Source of the DNA: Westiellopsis prolifica IICB1
GTDB taxonomy: Bacteria > Cyanobacteriota > Cyanobacteriia > Cyanobacteriales > Nostocaceae
Length of the DNA stretch: 64,000 bases
Direction: 5' to 3'
Assembly (NCBI RefSeq): GCF_004323185.1
Contig: NZ_NAPS01000002.1
Coordinates: forward strand, 2,091,522-2,155,521
Part shown: positions 46,171 through 56,671 of the stretch, piece after piece
How positions within the stretch are numbered: the first letter of the stretch is position 1
How the letters are laid out: every line of letters starts with the position of its first letter
Position numbers and translations under genes: made by a program
The notes under the pieces: model-generated
Told to the model about the DNA's origin: nothing
Database searches by the model: none
What the model saw: only the letters and a program-made list of their open reading frames with translations

Positions 46171-46545
46171 CTATTTTTTTGGACGTTTGGTTCCATACTT
46201 GGAACGACCTTGCTTGCGGTCTTTGACTCCGGCTGTATCTAAAGTGCCACGAATGATGTGGTATCTCACGCCTGGTAAGTCCTTAACCCGACCGCCACGA
46301 ATCATTACAACAGAGTGTTCTTGCAAGTTATGACCAATTCCTGGAATGTAGGCTGTGACTTCAAATCCAGAAGTTAATCTTACCCTTGCGACTTTACGCA
46401 GAGCCGAATTAGGTTTTTTCGGTGTGGTCGTGTATACCCTAGTACAAACGCCCCGACGTTGTGGGCATTGTTTTAGAGCTGGAGACTTGGTCTTTTGACG
46501 CGCTTTTTCGCGTTCGTTACGTATTAGCTGCTGTATGGTGGGCAT
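46171..46545 (-). CDS. rpsL: 30S ribosomal protein S12
   Basis: The 124 residues contain the S12 signature [17 protein letters not shown] and [28 protein letters not shown], which carry the residues near the decoding centre where streptomycin-resistance changes occur. Here both are the wild-type KKPNS and GRVKDLPG. It is the first gene of the operon. Confidence 0.97.
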   Translation of the reverse strand: MPTIQQLIRNEREKARQKTKSPALKQCPQRRGVCTRVYTTTPKKPNSALRKVARVRLTSGFEVTAYIPGIGHNLQEHSVVMIRGGRVKDLPGVRYHIIRGTLDTAGVKDRKQGRSKYGTKRPKK

Positions 46546-46672
46546 GAGTTACAGCGCGTGAAGCTGCTTATAGTTTAACTTTTGACAACAAATTCTGATT
46601 GTATCTTTTTTAGGTGTCAAAAGTCAATATAATATTATTTTTTTGTTGTGAATAATCAACAAGCACTAAAAA

Positions 46673-47005
46673 TCAACCCATAGCAAAGGAATTACCACAG
46701 CCACAAGTAGCGTTTGCTTGGGGATTTTGGAACCGAAAAGCGCCACCCATTAGATCCTCAGAATAATCAATGGTGAGACCATCAACATAATTAAAGCTTT
46801 CAGGATCTATAACGACTTGAATACCATCACACTCTAAAGTGCGATCGCCCGTCTTAATAATTTCATCAAAATAGATGTCATAATACCAGCCAGAACAACC
46901 ACCGACTTTAACTGCCAATCTAAACAACGGATTTGGTTGTTGTTGTTGCTGCTTAGATTTTAATCTTCTAATCTCGCTTACTGCTGCTGGACTCAGATGA
47001 ATCAT
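46673..47005 (-). CDS. Fe-S cluster assembly accessory protein (IscA/SufA/HesB family)
   Basis: The 110 residues have the three family cysteines: one in GGCSGWYYDIYFDE at about 37 and two in CGCGNSF near the C-terminus. It binds Fe or a [2Fe-2S] cluster and passes it to targets. The presence of a Trp after the first Cys motif (GWYYD) is the cyanobacterial variant. It is 128 bases after rpsL in the same direction, but is probably its own transcript. Confidence 0.92.
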   Translation of the reverse strand: MIHLSPAAVSEIRRLKSKQQQQQPNPLFRLAVKVGGCSGWYYDIYFDEIIKTGDRTLECDGIQVVIDPESFNYVDGLTIDYSEDLMGGAFRFQNPQANATCGCGNSFAMG

Positions 47006-47042
47006 GGAACGGATATGGGGTTAAAAGCTTTACCGTGAAGTA

Positions 47043-47065
47043 CCCCACCGCATAGGCGGATGGGG
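47043..47065 (-). terminator. hairpin after the cupin gene
   Basis: Arms CCCCACCGC and GCGG-a-TGGGG with a short ATA-containing loop lie between the IscA and cupin genes. On the minus strand the hairpin is followed by tacttcacgg, without a T-run. It might end or stabilise the transcript that comes from the cupin gene. Confidence 0.35.
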
Positions 47066-47147
47066 TTTCGCGTCTCACTCGCCGTTGCTCTGTTGGGTAT
47101 ATCTATAAATATCAGATATCCGATATCTCCACTTGACAATTTTTAAT

Positions 47148-47567
47148 TTAATCTTCTGCGCGAGCGTAATCGTCTTGGAAACGGATAATATCATCTTCGC
47201 CTAAATATTCTCCGTTTTGGACTTCAATTAAAACCAAAGGAATCACACCAGGGTTCTCTAAACGATGAGCTGTACATTGGGGTACATATGTAGACTGATT
47301 ATTGCCTAGCAAGACTTCTTGTTCACCACAAACTACTCTAGCTGTACCAGAAACAACTATCCAGTGTTCGCTGCGATGATGGTGCATTTGTAAACTCAGC
47401 CGATGTCCGGGTTTAACTTCGATACGCTTAATTTTATAACCGCGCCCTTCTTCCAAAACTGTAAAAGAACCCCAAGGACGCAGCTCTGTTGCTGCAACAC
47501 CTCTTGCAGTAATAGCTGAAGGTAAAGGTAATGCATTAGTTTGTGTTGTTTCTTGGTATTGAGCCAT
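47148..47567 (-). CDS. cupin domain protein, mannose-6-phosphate isomerase type II-like
   Basis: I chose ATG 47567 (MAQYQETTQTN), since a GAGG site precedes it; an upstream ATG at 47615 has none. The 139-residue cupin has RPWGSFTVLEEGRGYKIKRIEV and PGHRLSLQMHHHRSEHWIVVSG, with the metal ligands (HHHRSEHW) of the C-terminal domain of ManC-type enzymes, and GNNQSTYVPQCTAHRLENPG. Alone, this domain isomerises mannose-6-phosphate and fructose-6-phosphate. GDP-mannose for surface glycans is a plausible product route. Confidence 0.82.
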   Translation of the reverse strand: MAQYQETTQTNALPLPSAITARGVAATELRPWGSFTVLEEGRGYKIKRIEVKPGHRLSLQMHHHRSEHWIVVSGTARVVCGEQEVLLGNNQSTYVPQCTAHRLENPGVIPLVLIEVQNGEYLGEDDIIRFQDDYARAED

Positions 47568-47945
47568 AGTTACCTCATTCGGAGATATAACAAAATCGTT
47601 AGTACTCTTAACCATTGATGGAAAAATATGGCGCTATGTTGCAACCGTATAAATCAGCAATTTAGCCCACACCTGCCAAACATAGCAAAATCACGGTCTA
47701 AGGTGTAATCATTGACTGCTACCAATAACATATCTATATCAAGTCTTCACTAATTTAAGTGGCAACTTTTAGTTAGCTTTAAATTTGGGGATCGGGAATT
47801 GGGGATTGGGGATCGGGGATCGGGAATCTGAGAACAGGGAAATGGGAGGGGGAAAGGGAAAACTTATCAGTTATCAAATTAAACTGGTCACTGTTAATTG
47901 TTAACTGATTCATGCTTAATTCCCAATCCCCGATCCCCGATCCCC
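47568..47945. other. intergenic, G-rich and C-rich repeat halves
   Basis: A G-rich repeat (47,787-47,832; ggggattggggatcggggat) and a C-rich one (47,919-47,945; caatccccgatccccgatcc) are largely complementary over a loop of about 85 bases that contains gttaactg heptamers. They follow the minus-strand phosphodiester glycosidase gene and could work as a strong hairpin at its 3' end. No gene is seen. Confidence 0.65.
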
Positions 47946-50036
47946 TCAACGTGGTTGTAAGAAAATACCTATACCGTTGTGAACACGAGCTGCGGTATTG
48001 GGGAAACGATCTAGAAGTTGTCCTCCTAAGTAAAGGCTAGTAGAACTACCACCATCCAGATTTAAAGCATCAATACAACCCATTTGCTGCATTAATTGAG
48101 CGTGTTCTGCTAAGGTAGGGCCAGCACCGCCAGCACGGTTATGGACGGCGGCGATGATCAAGTTACCTGTTGTTGTTTTACAAATACCACTACGGATTGC
48201 TTTTTGGACAACAAAAGCATTACTGAATTGTTCGCCTTTGCCATTCAAGACAATTTGACTATTTTGTACAAGTAGGGGGCCTGCTCCGAGAATATAGGGG
48301 TAATTACTAAACTCTCCAGGACTGGTAGAACTGTCAATTTTGACTGAAGAACCAATCGGTAAAATAGCAGCGTTGGTGGCACCATTAGCACGTAGTACAA
48401 GCAAATATCCATCTGTAGGGATAGGAAAAGTAGTTTGACCGACTTTTCCTGCTGGTAACTGATTAGTAATTTGATCTTTCTGGACAGTAAGGATAATTTC
48501 GTTGTCGGTTAAGGGCGAATAGTTCACTCCCCAAGCAGGAGTATAACGAGCTATACCACTTTGAACATAACCACTATTGAGAGTTAAAATCGGCAATTTT
48601 TGGTTATTAGCAGTAATTAAATTTTCTAACAAGGCTAGACGACCCAGATAAAATTGACCAGAATCATTCCATGCGATCGCACCCCGGTTCAAAATGGGAC
48701 TAGATAACCATTGACCATCTCGACGAATTGCACCCAAAGGTAGGCGATTATTGCGGTTAAAATAGCCACCATTAATCGCTGCGATTGCTAATTGTTGTTG
48801 GGCTGTTTGGATTAAAGGAGCAGTCCCCTCTAGGGTATTAGAGTTTGTAATAATTGGTCTAATTTTTAACCCGACAGTACGCGGATTGATTTCTAACCAA
48901 ACAATTGGAAAGCGTTCTTGAGCTAAATTTAAATACTGCTGGCGCCAGATTAATCCCGGCGCCCAAGTAATTGTTCGTGGTAGTAGTGTATCTGGACGAA
49001 CGTCGATAATCAGACGATTTGGTGCAGTGCTAACTAGGGGGGCTAACCCAATGGGAATCTCTAGACGGATAATTGTCTGATTGTTAACTATCTGTACTTG
49101 CTTAATTAATGGTGGGGGAGTGGGAGTAGTATTTTGTTGATTCTGGTTTGATGGAAATATTTGTTTTAAGAGATTTTCGGGAAATGGCGCGGGGGTAGGA
49201 ATCTTTTCAATTGCAGGTGGTGGCGGGGGGGTGTAACGTTGAATTAAAGCTGGATCGGCGATACCATTTAAGGTTATTGTCCAATCTCTGGTGGTGGGAG
49301 CAGAGGGTTTGACAATTGGGTGATTTGGATCGTCGCTTAAAGGCTGATTTTGTTTAACTGGAGCTTCTTGGTTGATTTGCCAAGGAGTAGGGCGATCTAA
49401 ACTGACGGTGACCCGTTCTATTAAAGATTCTTTGGTTTGATTAATCTCTGTGATTTTGACGTTCGGTGTAGATATCACTAAGGTATTACCCTGTACTTGC
49501 ATTTGCCATTCAGATGTTTTAGCAAAATTGGTAATATCTAAGTAGCGATAACCTCCCGCCAAGGTACTAACCAAAATCGGTGGTTTAGCTGTGGATGAAT
49601 ACCACTGGATTGGCTGTTTGGTAGGAATGTTGCTGTTTAATAAATCTACGCCGAAAAACTGCCGAATTGCTGCATCGCTGATCTGAGTTGTCAGTTGACC
49701 AGCACTCAGCCGTCTTTGTAACCATGCCCCTGGTAAGATTCGACCATTGAGAGAAATTTGATTACCATAGTATATTACCCCTTGTAAAGGAGGTGCAGGT
49801 GGTTTTGGTTTTGGTTGAACTGTAGTTGTAGATTGGGCAACTTTTGTCTTGGTCTGTTTTTCGGAAGCGATTGACTTGTGAGAAATAGCAGGATAGGCGA
49901 TCGCACGCTCTCCAAGTGCTGTGAAGCACAGTACAAATAAAAGTATAGGTGATGTCAAAAACTTGACGAACCTACTGAGACTACCAACAGCAACATGATG
50001 AGGTTGGCATTGACCAGAATTTAATGTTTTTAGCAT
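47946..50036 (-). CDS. phosphodiester glycosidase family protein (NAGPA/DUF2233), secreted or envelope-bound
   Basis: The 696 residues have an N-terminal hydrophobic segment (about 27-46), a Pro-rich middle of about 300 residues with PPPPPAIEKIPTPAPFP, and a C-terminal catalytic-type domain with LAIAAINGGYFNRN and ALNLDGGSSTSLYLGG, the signature of NAGPA (phosphodiester alpha-GlcNAcase) proteins. Bacterial relatives act on sugar-phosphate links of envelope polymers. The Pro-rich linker fits a cell-wall-spanning protein. The substrate is unknown. Confidence 0.85.
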   Translation of the reverse strand: MLKTLNSGQCQPHHVAVGSLSRFVKFLTSPILLFVLCFTALGERAIAYPAISHKSIASEKQTKTKVAQSTTTVQPKPKPPAPPLQGVIYYGNQISLNGRILPGAWLQRRLSAGQLTTQISDAAIRQFFGVDLLNSNIPTKQPIQWYSSTAKPPILVSTLAGGYRYLDITNFAKTSEWQMQVQGNTLVISTPNVKITEINQTKESLIERVTVSLDRPTPWQINQEAPVKQNQPLSDDPNHPIVKPSAPTTRDWTITLNGIADPALIQRYTPPPPPAIEKIPTPAPFPENLLKQIFPSNQNQQNTTPTPPPLIKQVQIVNNQTIIRLEIPIGLAPLVSTAPNRLIIDVRPDTLLPRTITWAPGLIWRQQYLNLAQERFPIVWLEINPRTVGLKIRPIITNSNTLEGTAPLIQTAQQQLAIAAINGGYFNRNNRLPLGAIRRDGQWLSSPILNRGAIAWNDSGQFYLGRLALLENLITANNQKLPILTLNSGYVQSGIARYTPAWGVNYSPLTDNEIILTVQKDQITNQLPAGKVGQTTFPIPTDGYLLVLRANGATNAAILPIGSSVKIDSSTSPGEFSNYPYILGAGPLLVQNSQIVLNGKGEQFSNAFVVQKAIRSGICKTTTGNLIIAAVHNRAGGAGPTLAEHAQLMQQMGCIDALNLDGGSSTSLYLGGQLLDRFPNTAARVHNGIGIFLQPR

Positions 50037-50281
50037 AAATGATTCAGTGTTTTGGGAAAAATCTCACACACACACAAACTAACTGGACTTTCTAAAATAT
50101 CAAAAAATAATGACGTAAGTTTGGAACACGAACGTGATAATGTATATATGGGCTTTTTGTTTCTTGTTCAAGCGACAAGCAATTCTGCCACTATGAAAAC
50201 TGCGATTTTGAGTGCGCTAAATTACAACTAGTGCTAAAAAATATATAACAGCAGTTAAAAGCTTTTAAGCTGAATCTAGGT

Positions 50282-50354
50282 GGACCATCCTCACTGGTTA
50301 GTTGCTACTTAAGTGAGGTTTAGCTAGTAGCAATACAGGTAACAAAGGGTGGTC
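50282..50354 (+). promoter_or_regulatory. possible structured leader with overlapping stems
   Basis: Three pairings compete or combine: CCTCACT (50,289-50,295) with AGTGAGG (50,312-50,318); TTGCTACT (50,302-50,309) with AGTAGCAA (50,326-50,333); GACCATCC (50,283-50,290) with GGGTGGTC (50,347-50,354). The second pair crosses the first in a pseudoknot pattern and the third overlaps it by two bases. Such a layout is common in riboswitches and attenuators. Start of transcription is unknown, so it may or may not be transcribed. Confidence 0.35.
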
Positions 50355-50588
50355 AGTTAAAATCTAGACAGCTAATCCAGAGAGATTTAGGAATTGCCAA
50401 ATGAGTATATAGTGTAATACGCTGATTTTGTTGCTAAATCAGGATAATTTTTGTCTCAAAAATTAGAGATGTGAAGAATTGGATTTTTTTTATTAAGCTG
50501 CAAAAGGCTAGAGCAAATTAGTGAATTGTATTGGAAAATAAAGGGCATTGAGGAGTACATAGCTTCACGATATAAATAAAACACTGCG

Positions 50589-50609
50589 TAAGCAAACGTC
50601 GTTTGCTTA
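50589..50609. repeat. 21-base perfect palindrome upstream of glutamate synthase
   Basis: Arms TAAGCAAACG and CGTTTGCTTA flank one central T. It may be an operator or an instance of the short perfect hairpins also seen at 6,274-6,386. No regulator is obvious. Confidence 0.6.
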
Positions 50610-50804
50610 ACTCAGCAAAAACCCATAAAAAATGACGCATAGATTTTAACACGAGCATGGTAAAAATCAACTCGAAGTTAAAATTTTTTTTCCTTAAATT
50701 TCGGTTATTGTGAATTTTTTCATTTGTGTATTTAGAAAATATTTCCCAGTTGCAAAGACCTAATTGTTAATTCATTGTCGGCATTACGATGGCAGGGTTA
50801 GTCT

Positions 50805-53800
50805 ATGAATAAAAAATCGGTGAATCAAGAGCATAAAATTAGTTTTGCGGACAATTCTCAGGAGTGTACCTACCAAGGACAAAAATGGTTAGTAGAAGAA
50901 AGAGATGCCTGCGGTGTGGGTTTTATTGCCCATCGTTTACAATATGCTAGTTATGAAATAGTCTCGAAAGCTTTAGGTGCTTTGACTTGTCTAGAACACC
51001 GGGGTGGTTGCAGTGCGGACCAAGACTCTGGTGATGGTGCAGGAATTTTGACCGCAATTCCGTGGGAGTTGTTCCAAAAAGATTTTGCTACACGGGGAAT
51101 ACAAATTCCCGTTAATAACAATGTTGCTGTGGGGATGATATTTTTACCGCAAAACCCACAATTAGCACAAAAGGCTAAAGCTGTAGTTGAGCAAGTAGCA
51201 GCTGAGGAAAATTTGACTGTACTGGGCTGGCGAGTAGTACCAGTAGCACCAGAGATCTTGGGTGTACAGGCTAGAGAAAATCAACCCCAAATCGAACAAG
51301 TTTTTTTAGTATCTGCTGCTCAAAGCGGTGACGAACTCGAACGGCAATTGTATATTACCCGTAGCCTGATCGCTAAAGCCATCCGCAATCATAATCACGA
51401 TTGGTCAGAAGAATTTTACATTTGTTCTTTGTCTAGCCGCACAATCGTTTACAAAGGTATGGTGCGTTCAGCGGTTTTGGGAGATTTTTATCTCGATTTA
51501 AAAAACCCAGCTTATAAAAGTGCCTTTGCTGTATACCACCGTCGCTTTAGCACCAACACGATGCCGAAATGGCCCTTAGCACAACCGATGCGGCTTTTGG
51601 GTCACAATGGGGAAATTAACACCTTGTTGGGTAATATTAACTGGATGACGGCTAGACAAGCAAGTTTAGAGCATCCAGTTTGGGGCGATCGCATTGACGA
51701 ACTCAAGCCTTTTGTCAATCTTAATAACAGTGATTCTGCGACCTTAGATAATGTATTTGAGTTACTCGTACGCTCTGGTCGTAGTCCCCTGGAAGCTTTG
51801 ATGATCATGGTTCCAGAAGCTTATCAAAATCAACCTTCTCTACGTGAGTTTCCGGAGATTGTTGATTTCTATGAATACTATAGCGGTCTCCAGGAAGCAT
51901 GGGACGGGCCAGCACTTTTGGTATTTAGCGATGGTCGCAAAGTCGGCGCTACCCTGGATCGTAACGGTTTAAGACCAGCTCGCTATTGCATCACCAAAGA
52001 CGACTATATTATTGTGGCTTCCGAAGCTGGTGTTGTCTCAATAGATGAAGCTAGTATCATCGAAAAAGGCAGACTTGGCCCAGGACAAATGATCGCCGTA
52101 GATTTAGATAGCCATGAAGTCCTGAAAAACTGGGAAATCAAACAGCGGATTGCGAAAAAACAACCTTATGGAGAATGGTTGCAACAGCATCGCCAAGAAC
52201 TCAAAACTTTAGTCAATGGTCATTTGTCATCAGTTAATGGTAACGGAGTCCACACCAACGGACACCGAGTAACCACCAACGAACAACCAACAATTAATAT
52301 AGATAGACAAAGCCTACTACAACATCAAATTGCTTTTGGCTACACCACCGAAGATGTGGAAATGGTGATTCAGCCAATGGCCATGGATGGCAAAGAAGCA
52401 ACTTTCTGCATGGGTGATGATATTCCCTTAGCCATCCTCTCGGAAAAACCCCACCTGCTGTATGACTACTTCAAACAGCGCTTTGCTCAGGTGACAAATC
52501 CCGCCATTGATCCTTTGCGGGAAAAATTGGTGATGTCACTCAAAGTCGAACTGGGTGAACGGGGTAATTTGTTAGACCCCAAACCAGAGTATGCTCGCAG
52601 ATTAAAACTAGAGTCCCCAGTGCTGACACAAGTCGAACTCGAAGCGATTAAAAATTCCGAGTTTACGACAACTGAGTTATCCACACTATTTACTATTGTC
52701 AAAGGCCCAGAAGAATTAAAAGCCGCAGTCAAGTCTTTGCAAGCCAAAGCAGTAGAAGCAGTGCGTGCTGGTGCGAAGATTTTAGTTTTGAGCGATCGCG
52801 CCCATGAAGGAATCAGTTCCGAATATTCTTACATTCCGCCTTTATTGGCGGTGGGTGCAGTACACCATCACCTGATTGAGTCAGGATTGCGGATGAAAGC
52901 ATCACTGGTGGTTGACACAGCTCAGTGCTGGAGTACTCACCACTTTGCTTGTTTAATTGGCTACGGTGCTGGCGCGATTTGTCCCTACATGGCTTTAGAG
53001 ACAGTAACTGATTGGTGGGCAGATCCGAAAACCCAGCAATTTATGGAGCGAGGTAAAATTGCTAACCTCACTCTGGACCAAGCTATCGGTAACTATCGCC
53101 AAGCTGTAGAAAGTGGTTTGCTGAAAATTCTCTCGAAAATGGGGATTTCGTTACTTTCGAGTTACCAAGCAGCCCAAATCTTTGAAGCGATTGGTATTGG
53201 TGGCGATTTACTACAACTAGGATTTAAAGGTACAACTTCCCGCATCGGTGGTTTGAGTGTCAGTGATCTGGCTCAAGAAGTCCTATCTTTCCACAGCAAA
53301 GCTTTTCCAGAATTAACGACGAAGAAATTACAAAACCTGGGTTTTGTCAATTACCGTCCCGGTGGTGAATACCACATGAATAGCCCCGAATTGGCAAAAG
53401 CTTTACACAAAGCTGTTGATGGCAAGAACTACGATCACTACGAAGTTTATAAGAAGTATCTGCAACAAAGACCGTTAACTGCACTGCGGGACTTGCTCGA
53501 CATGCAGAGCGATCGCGCTCCAATTCCCATTGAAGAAGTAGAGCCAGTCAGCGAAATTGTCAAGCGCTTTTGTACTGGTGGTATGTCCTTGGGGGCTTTA
53601 TCACGGGAAGCTCATGAAATTTTAGCGATCGCCATGAATCGCATTGGAGGTAAATCTAACTCTGGAGAAGGGGGAGAAGATCCAGTCCGGTTCACAGTCC
53701 TAGATGATGTCGATGCTGCTGGTCATTCGCCGACTTTAGCTCACCTGAAAGGATTACGCAACGGCGATACCGCTTCCAGTGCCATCAAGCAAGTAGCATC

Positions 53801-55511
53801 AGGACGTTTTGGTGTCACACCACAGTACCTGATGAGCGCCAAACAAATTGAAATCAAAATCGCTCAAGGTGCAAAACCAGGAGAAGGCGGACAACTACCA
53901 GGAAAGAAAGTCAGCCCCTACATTGCGATGCTGCGGCGCTCGAAGCCTGGTGTTACCTTGATTTCACCGCCACCACACCACGATATTTATTCGATTGAAG
54001 ACCTAGCACAGTTAATTTTTGACCTGCACCAAATCAACCCGCAAGCTCAAGTGTCAGTGAAGCTAGTTGCAGAAATTGGGATTGGCACAATTGCGGCGGG
54101 TGTTGCGAAAGCCAATGCTGATATTATCCAGGTTTCCGGTCATGATGGTGGTACAGGGGCTTCACCACTAAGTTCTATTAAACACGCTGGTTCTCCGTGG
54201 GAACTCGGATTGACAGAAGTGCATCGCGTGCTGATAGAAAATAGTTTGCGCGATCGCGTGATTCTACGTGTAGACGGCGGGATCAAGAGTGGTTGGGATG
54301 TGATCATGGGTGCGTTGATGGGAGCAGAAGAATTTGGCTTCGGTTCGATCGCCATGATTGCCGAAGGTTGTATCATGGCTCGTATCTGTCACACAAATAA
54401 CTGTCCTGTAGGTGTTGCTTCTCAAAGAGAAGAACTACGGAAGCGGTTTACAGGTATTCCAGAACACGTAGTTAACTTCTTCTACTTTATCGCCGAAGAA
54501 GTCCGCAGCTTACTAGCAAGGCTTGGTTATCGTTCACTATTAGATATAGTTGGACGTGCTGATTTGTTGAAAGCACGGCAAGATGTGCATATCAACAAGA
54601 CACAAACACTCAACCTCGACTGTTTATTACGGCTACCAGATACCAAAACCGACCGTAGCTGGTTAGTCCATGAAAAAGTTCACAGTAACGGCGATGTTTT
54701 GGATGATCAATTACTTTGTGATCCCGACATTCAAGCTGCAATTAGTAATCATGGTGTAGTTACGAAGACATTAGCTGTTGTCAACACTGACAGAACCGTT
54801 GGTACACGCCTAGCTGGAGCGATCGCCTCTCAATACGGCGACAATGGCTTTAGTGGCCAAATCAACCTCAACTTCCAAGGTAGCGTCGGACAAAGCTTTG
54901 GTGCTTTCAACTTACCTGGAATGACTTTGACTCTGGAAGGAGAAGCCAACGACTACGTAGGTAAAGGAATGAATGGTGGTGAAATTATTATCAAACCACC
55001 GACAGCAGCTAACTACGACTCAGCACAAAACGTGATTATTGGCAATACCTGTCTCTACGGTGCTACTGGGGGGATGTTGTTTGCTAATGGTTTGGCTGGA
55101 GAACGCTTTGCTGTCCGTAATTCCAAAGGAACAGCAGTCATAGAGGGAGCAGGTGATCACTGCTGTGAGTACATGACCGGTGGGGTAGTTGTTGTCCTTG
55201 GTAAAGTCGGACGTAACGTTGGCGCTGGTATGACTGGTGGACTAGGTTACTTCTTGGATGAAGATGGTAGGTTCTCAGAATTAGTTAACTGGGAAATTGT
55301 GAAAATTCAGCGAGTAATTACAGCAGCTGGTGAAAAGCAACTCAAAGAATTAATCACAGTTCATCTGCATCGCACCGAATCACCAAAAGCAAAAATGATT
55401 CTCGAAAACTGGGAAGAATTCTTGCCGAAATTCTGGCAATTAGTTCCACCTTCGGAAGCTGATAGTCTAGAAGCAAATCCTCAACAAGAAAAGCAGTTGA
55501 GTGCAGTGTAG
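50805..55511 (+). CDS. gltB: ferredoxin-dependent glutamate synthase (Fd-GOGAT)
   Basis: The 1568-residue enzyme makes two glutamates from glutamine and 2-oxoglutarate. Cys36, in [11 protein letters not shown], is the amidotransferase nucleophile after removal of a 35-residue propeptide. The N-terminal Ntn domain runs to about 430. The central and FMN domains hold [13 protein letters not shown] and [13 protein letters not shown], and the [3Fe-4S] motif [12 protein letters not shown] lies at about 1189-1200. The C-terminal beta-helix is complete. In cyanobacteria this single-chain form uses ferredoxin (also named glsF); no small gltD subunit gene is adjacent. It is the nitrogen-assimilation partner of glutamine synthetase. 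Confidence 0.93.
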   Translation: MNKKSVNQEHKISFADNSQECTYQGQKWLVEERDACGVGFIAHRLQYASYEIVSKALGALTCLEHRGGCSADQDSGDGAGILTAIPWELFQKDFATRGIQIPVNNNVAVGMIFLPQNPQLAQKAKAVVEQVAAEENLTVLGWRVVPVAPEILGVQARENQPQIEQVFLVSAAQSGDELERQLYITRSLIAKAIRNHNHDWSEEFYICSLSSRTIVYKGMVRSAVLGDFYLDLKNPAYKSAFAVYHRRFSTNTMPKWPLAQPMRLLGHNGEINTLLGNINWMTARQASLEHPVWGDRIDELKPFVNLNNSDSATLDNVFELLVRSGRSPLEALMIMVPEAYQNQPSLREFPEIVDFYEYYSGLQEAWDGPALLVFSDGRKVGATLDRNGLRPARYCITKDDYIIVASEAGVVSIDEASIIEKGRLGPGQMIAVDLDSHEVLKNWEIKQRIAKKQPYGEWLQQHRQELKTLVNGHLSSVNGNGVHTNGHRVTTNEQPTINIDRQSLLQHQIAFGYTTEDVEMVIQPMAMDGKEATFCMGDDIPLAILSEKPHLLYDYFKQRFAQVTNPAIDPLREKLVMSLKVELGERGNLLDPKPEYARRLKLESPVLTQVELEAIKNSEFTTTELSTLFTIVKGPEELKAAVKSLQAKAVEAVRAGAKILVLSDRAHEGISSEYSYIPPLLAVGAVHHHLIESGLRMKASLVVDTAQCWSTHHFACLIGYGAGAICPYMALETVTDWWADPKTQQFMERGKIANLTLDQAIGNYRQAVESGLLKILSKMGISLLSSYQAAQIFEAIGIGGDLLQLGFKGTTSRIGGLSVSDLAQEVLSFHSKAFPELTTKKLQNLGFVNYRPGGEYHMNSPELAKALHKAVDGKNYDHYEVYKKYLQQRPLTALRDLLDMQSDRAPIPIEEVEPVSEIVKRFCTGGMSLGALSREAHEILAIAMNRIGGKSNSGEGGEDPVRFTVLDDVDAAGHSPTLAHLKGLRNGDTASSAIKQVASGRFGVTPQYLMSAKQIEIKIAQGAKPGEGGQLPGKKVSPYIAMLRRSKPGVTLISPPPHHDIYSIEDLAQLIFDLHQINPQAQVSVKLVAEIGIGTIAAGVAKANADIIQVSGHDGGTGASPLSSIKHAGSPWELGLTEVHRVLIENSLRDRVILRVDGGIKSGWDVIMGALMGAEEFGFGSIAMIAEGCIMARICHTNNCPVGVASQREELRKRFTGIPEHVVNFFYFIAEEVRSLLARLGYRSLLDIVGRADLLKARQDVHINKTQTLNLDCLLRLPDTKTDRSWLVHEKVHSNGDVLDDQLLCDPDIQAAISNHGVVTKTLAVVNTDRTVGTRLAGAIASQYGDNGFSGQINLNFQGSVGQSFGAFNLPGMTLTLEGEANDYVGKGMNGGEIIIKPPTAANYDSAQNVIIGNTCLYGATGGMLFANGLAGERFAVRNSKGTAVIEGAGDHCCEYMTGGVVVVLGKVGRNVGAGMTGGLGYFLDEDGRFSELVNWEIVKIQRVITAAGEKQLKELITVHLHRTESPKAKMILENWEEFLPKFWQLVPPSEADSLEANPQQEKQLSAV

Positions 55512-55543
55512 TTTACTTGAACGTGAGCGCGATTAATTCATTA

Positions 55544-55703
55544 AACCCTTAAACCCACTTGAAGTGGGTTTTTGCTATCAGCCTCAAATTTATTTGAGGG
55601 CGATATTGGGCTAATAAAATCTATCAACTTACATGAATTGAATAAACTCTTAAACCCACTTCAAGTGGGTTTTTTCTATCAGCCCCAAATTTATTTGAGG
55701 GCG
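55544..55703 (+). repeat. two-hairpin unit duplicated after glutamate synthase
   Basis: A unit of about 58 bases (terminator hairpin plus CCTCAAAT/ATTTGAGG hairpin) occurs twice. Copy 1 is near 55,544-55,602, copy 2 near 55,645-55,703. The stem loops differ by one base each (G against C in the first loop; a mismatch in the last stem of copy 2). The flanks between the copies are not repeated. The second copy may be a backup terminator. Confidence 0.85.
55551..55573 (+). terminator. terminator of glutamate synthase gene
   Basis: Arms AAACCCACTT and AAGTGGGTTT, loop G, followed by a T-run. It begins 40 bases after the stop and is followed closely by a second hairpin, CCTCAAAT / ATTTGAGG, at 55,582-55,599. 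Confidence 0.85.
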
Positions 55704-55744
55704 GAATGTCGTTGCTCATCAAATCATTAATAGAGGAGTATTGA

Positions 55745-56671
55745 TTACCGAGGCGCTTGTTTCTTTGTATTTGCAATTAAATTATAGTTTTTATCTTGTA
55801 ATTCTAATAATTCTGGGATAGTAACAAAGCGATAACCTTGTTGCTTTAACTTACTAATAATTTTTGGTAAAGCTGCTACGGTATGAGAACGATCGCCACC
55901 TCCGTCGTGCATTAACACAATACCACCCGGCTTGGCCTGTTTTAGAACTCTACTCATTAATATAGAAGCATTGGGACGACTATAATCCACAGAATCAGCC
56001 GACCACATTACTACTGTATACTTATTGCTTTTTGCATAACTCGCTAAACCGTTGTGCAGCATTCCACCAGGAGGACGAAATAAAGTTGTTTTCGCACCTG
56101 TAACTTGAGATATTAATTCTGATGTATGGTCAATTTCAAAGGCTGCTGCTTGCTGATTAAAAAAGTGATACCAATGATGCCAAGTGTGGTTACCAATGAC
56201 GTGACCATCTGTTACAATTTGTTTGCCCAAGTTGGGGTAATTTTTCAGATTTTGTCCAACTACAAAGAATGTGGACTTAATATTATTTTCTCTCAAAATA
56301 TTTAATACTTGCGTCGTGTAATTAGGCCAAGGCCCATCATCAAAGGTAAGAGCTATGACTTTATCTTTTGGGGGAAGTTTTGCCTGATTAATTATTGCCC
56401 CTTGAAAGCGCGATGGTATAGTGTAGGAAATGCCTTTTAATGTTGCTTGTTGTTGCCAACTTACTAGCATGGCAGTCTTAAATTGTTTTAGGCGTTTTTG
56501 AGTCCCTACTTTGATCCCTGTATCATTTATAGTATTTATAGTAGATTGCGTCTGAATTTCAGAAGTACTCTGGTTAAGAGGCATAATCAAACCAAGGCTC
56601 AAGCTGCCGCACAAGGCAATAAGTGAAATCAATATTCCTTGCGGCCAGACAACAGACTTATTATTTTCCAC
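55745..56671 (-). CDS. secreted polysaccharide deacetylase (NodB homology)
   Basis: The 308 residues begin with a membrane-targeting segment (about 10-30, ILISLIALCGSLSLGLIMPL). The catalytic domain has ALTFDDGPWPNYT (base Asp and metal Asp), HTWHHWYHFF (metal His pair), LFRPPGGM and VLMHDGGGDRS, the complete set for a Zn/Co-dependent deacetylase of peptidoglycan or exopolysaccharide GlcNAc. It is the first of a same-strand run that continues with large membrane glycosyltransferase-like genes, though gaps of 645 and 258 bases argue for separate promoters. Confidence 0.92.
   Translation of the reverse strand: MENNKSVVWPQGILISLIALCGSLSLGLIMPLNQSTSEIQTQSTINTINDTGIKVGTQKRLKQFKTAMLVSWQQQATLKGISYTIPSRFQGAIINQAKLPPKDKVIALTFDDGPWPNYTTQVLNILRENNIKSTFFVVGQNLKNYPNLGKQIVTDGHVIGNHTWHHWYHFFNQQAAAFEIDHTSELISQVTGAKTTLFRPPGGMLHNGLASYAKSNKYTVVMWSADSVDYSRPNASILMSRVLKQAKPGGIVLMHDGGGDRSHTVAALPKIISKLKQQGYRFVTIPELLELQDKNYNLIANTKKQAPR

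Larger units (their letters stand above)
50037..50804. other. long leader/upstream region of glutamate synthase
   Basis: The 768-base gap separates divergent genes. It holds a folded segment (50,282-50,354) and a 21-base palindrome (50,589-50,609). A near-miss for a nitrogen-control NtcA site (GTA-N8-TAA at about 50,527) was seen but does not fit well enough to call. No gene. Confidence 0.55.

Noticed and set aside
50520..50545. NtcA site (GTA-N8-TAC) upstream of glutamate synthase
   Set aside because: The best candidate reads GTA-N8-TAA, and no well-placed -10 box follows it, so the match is too weak.
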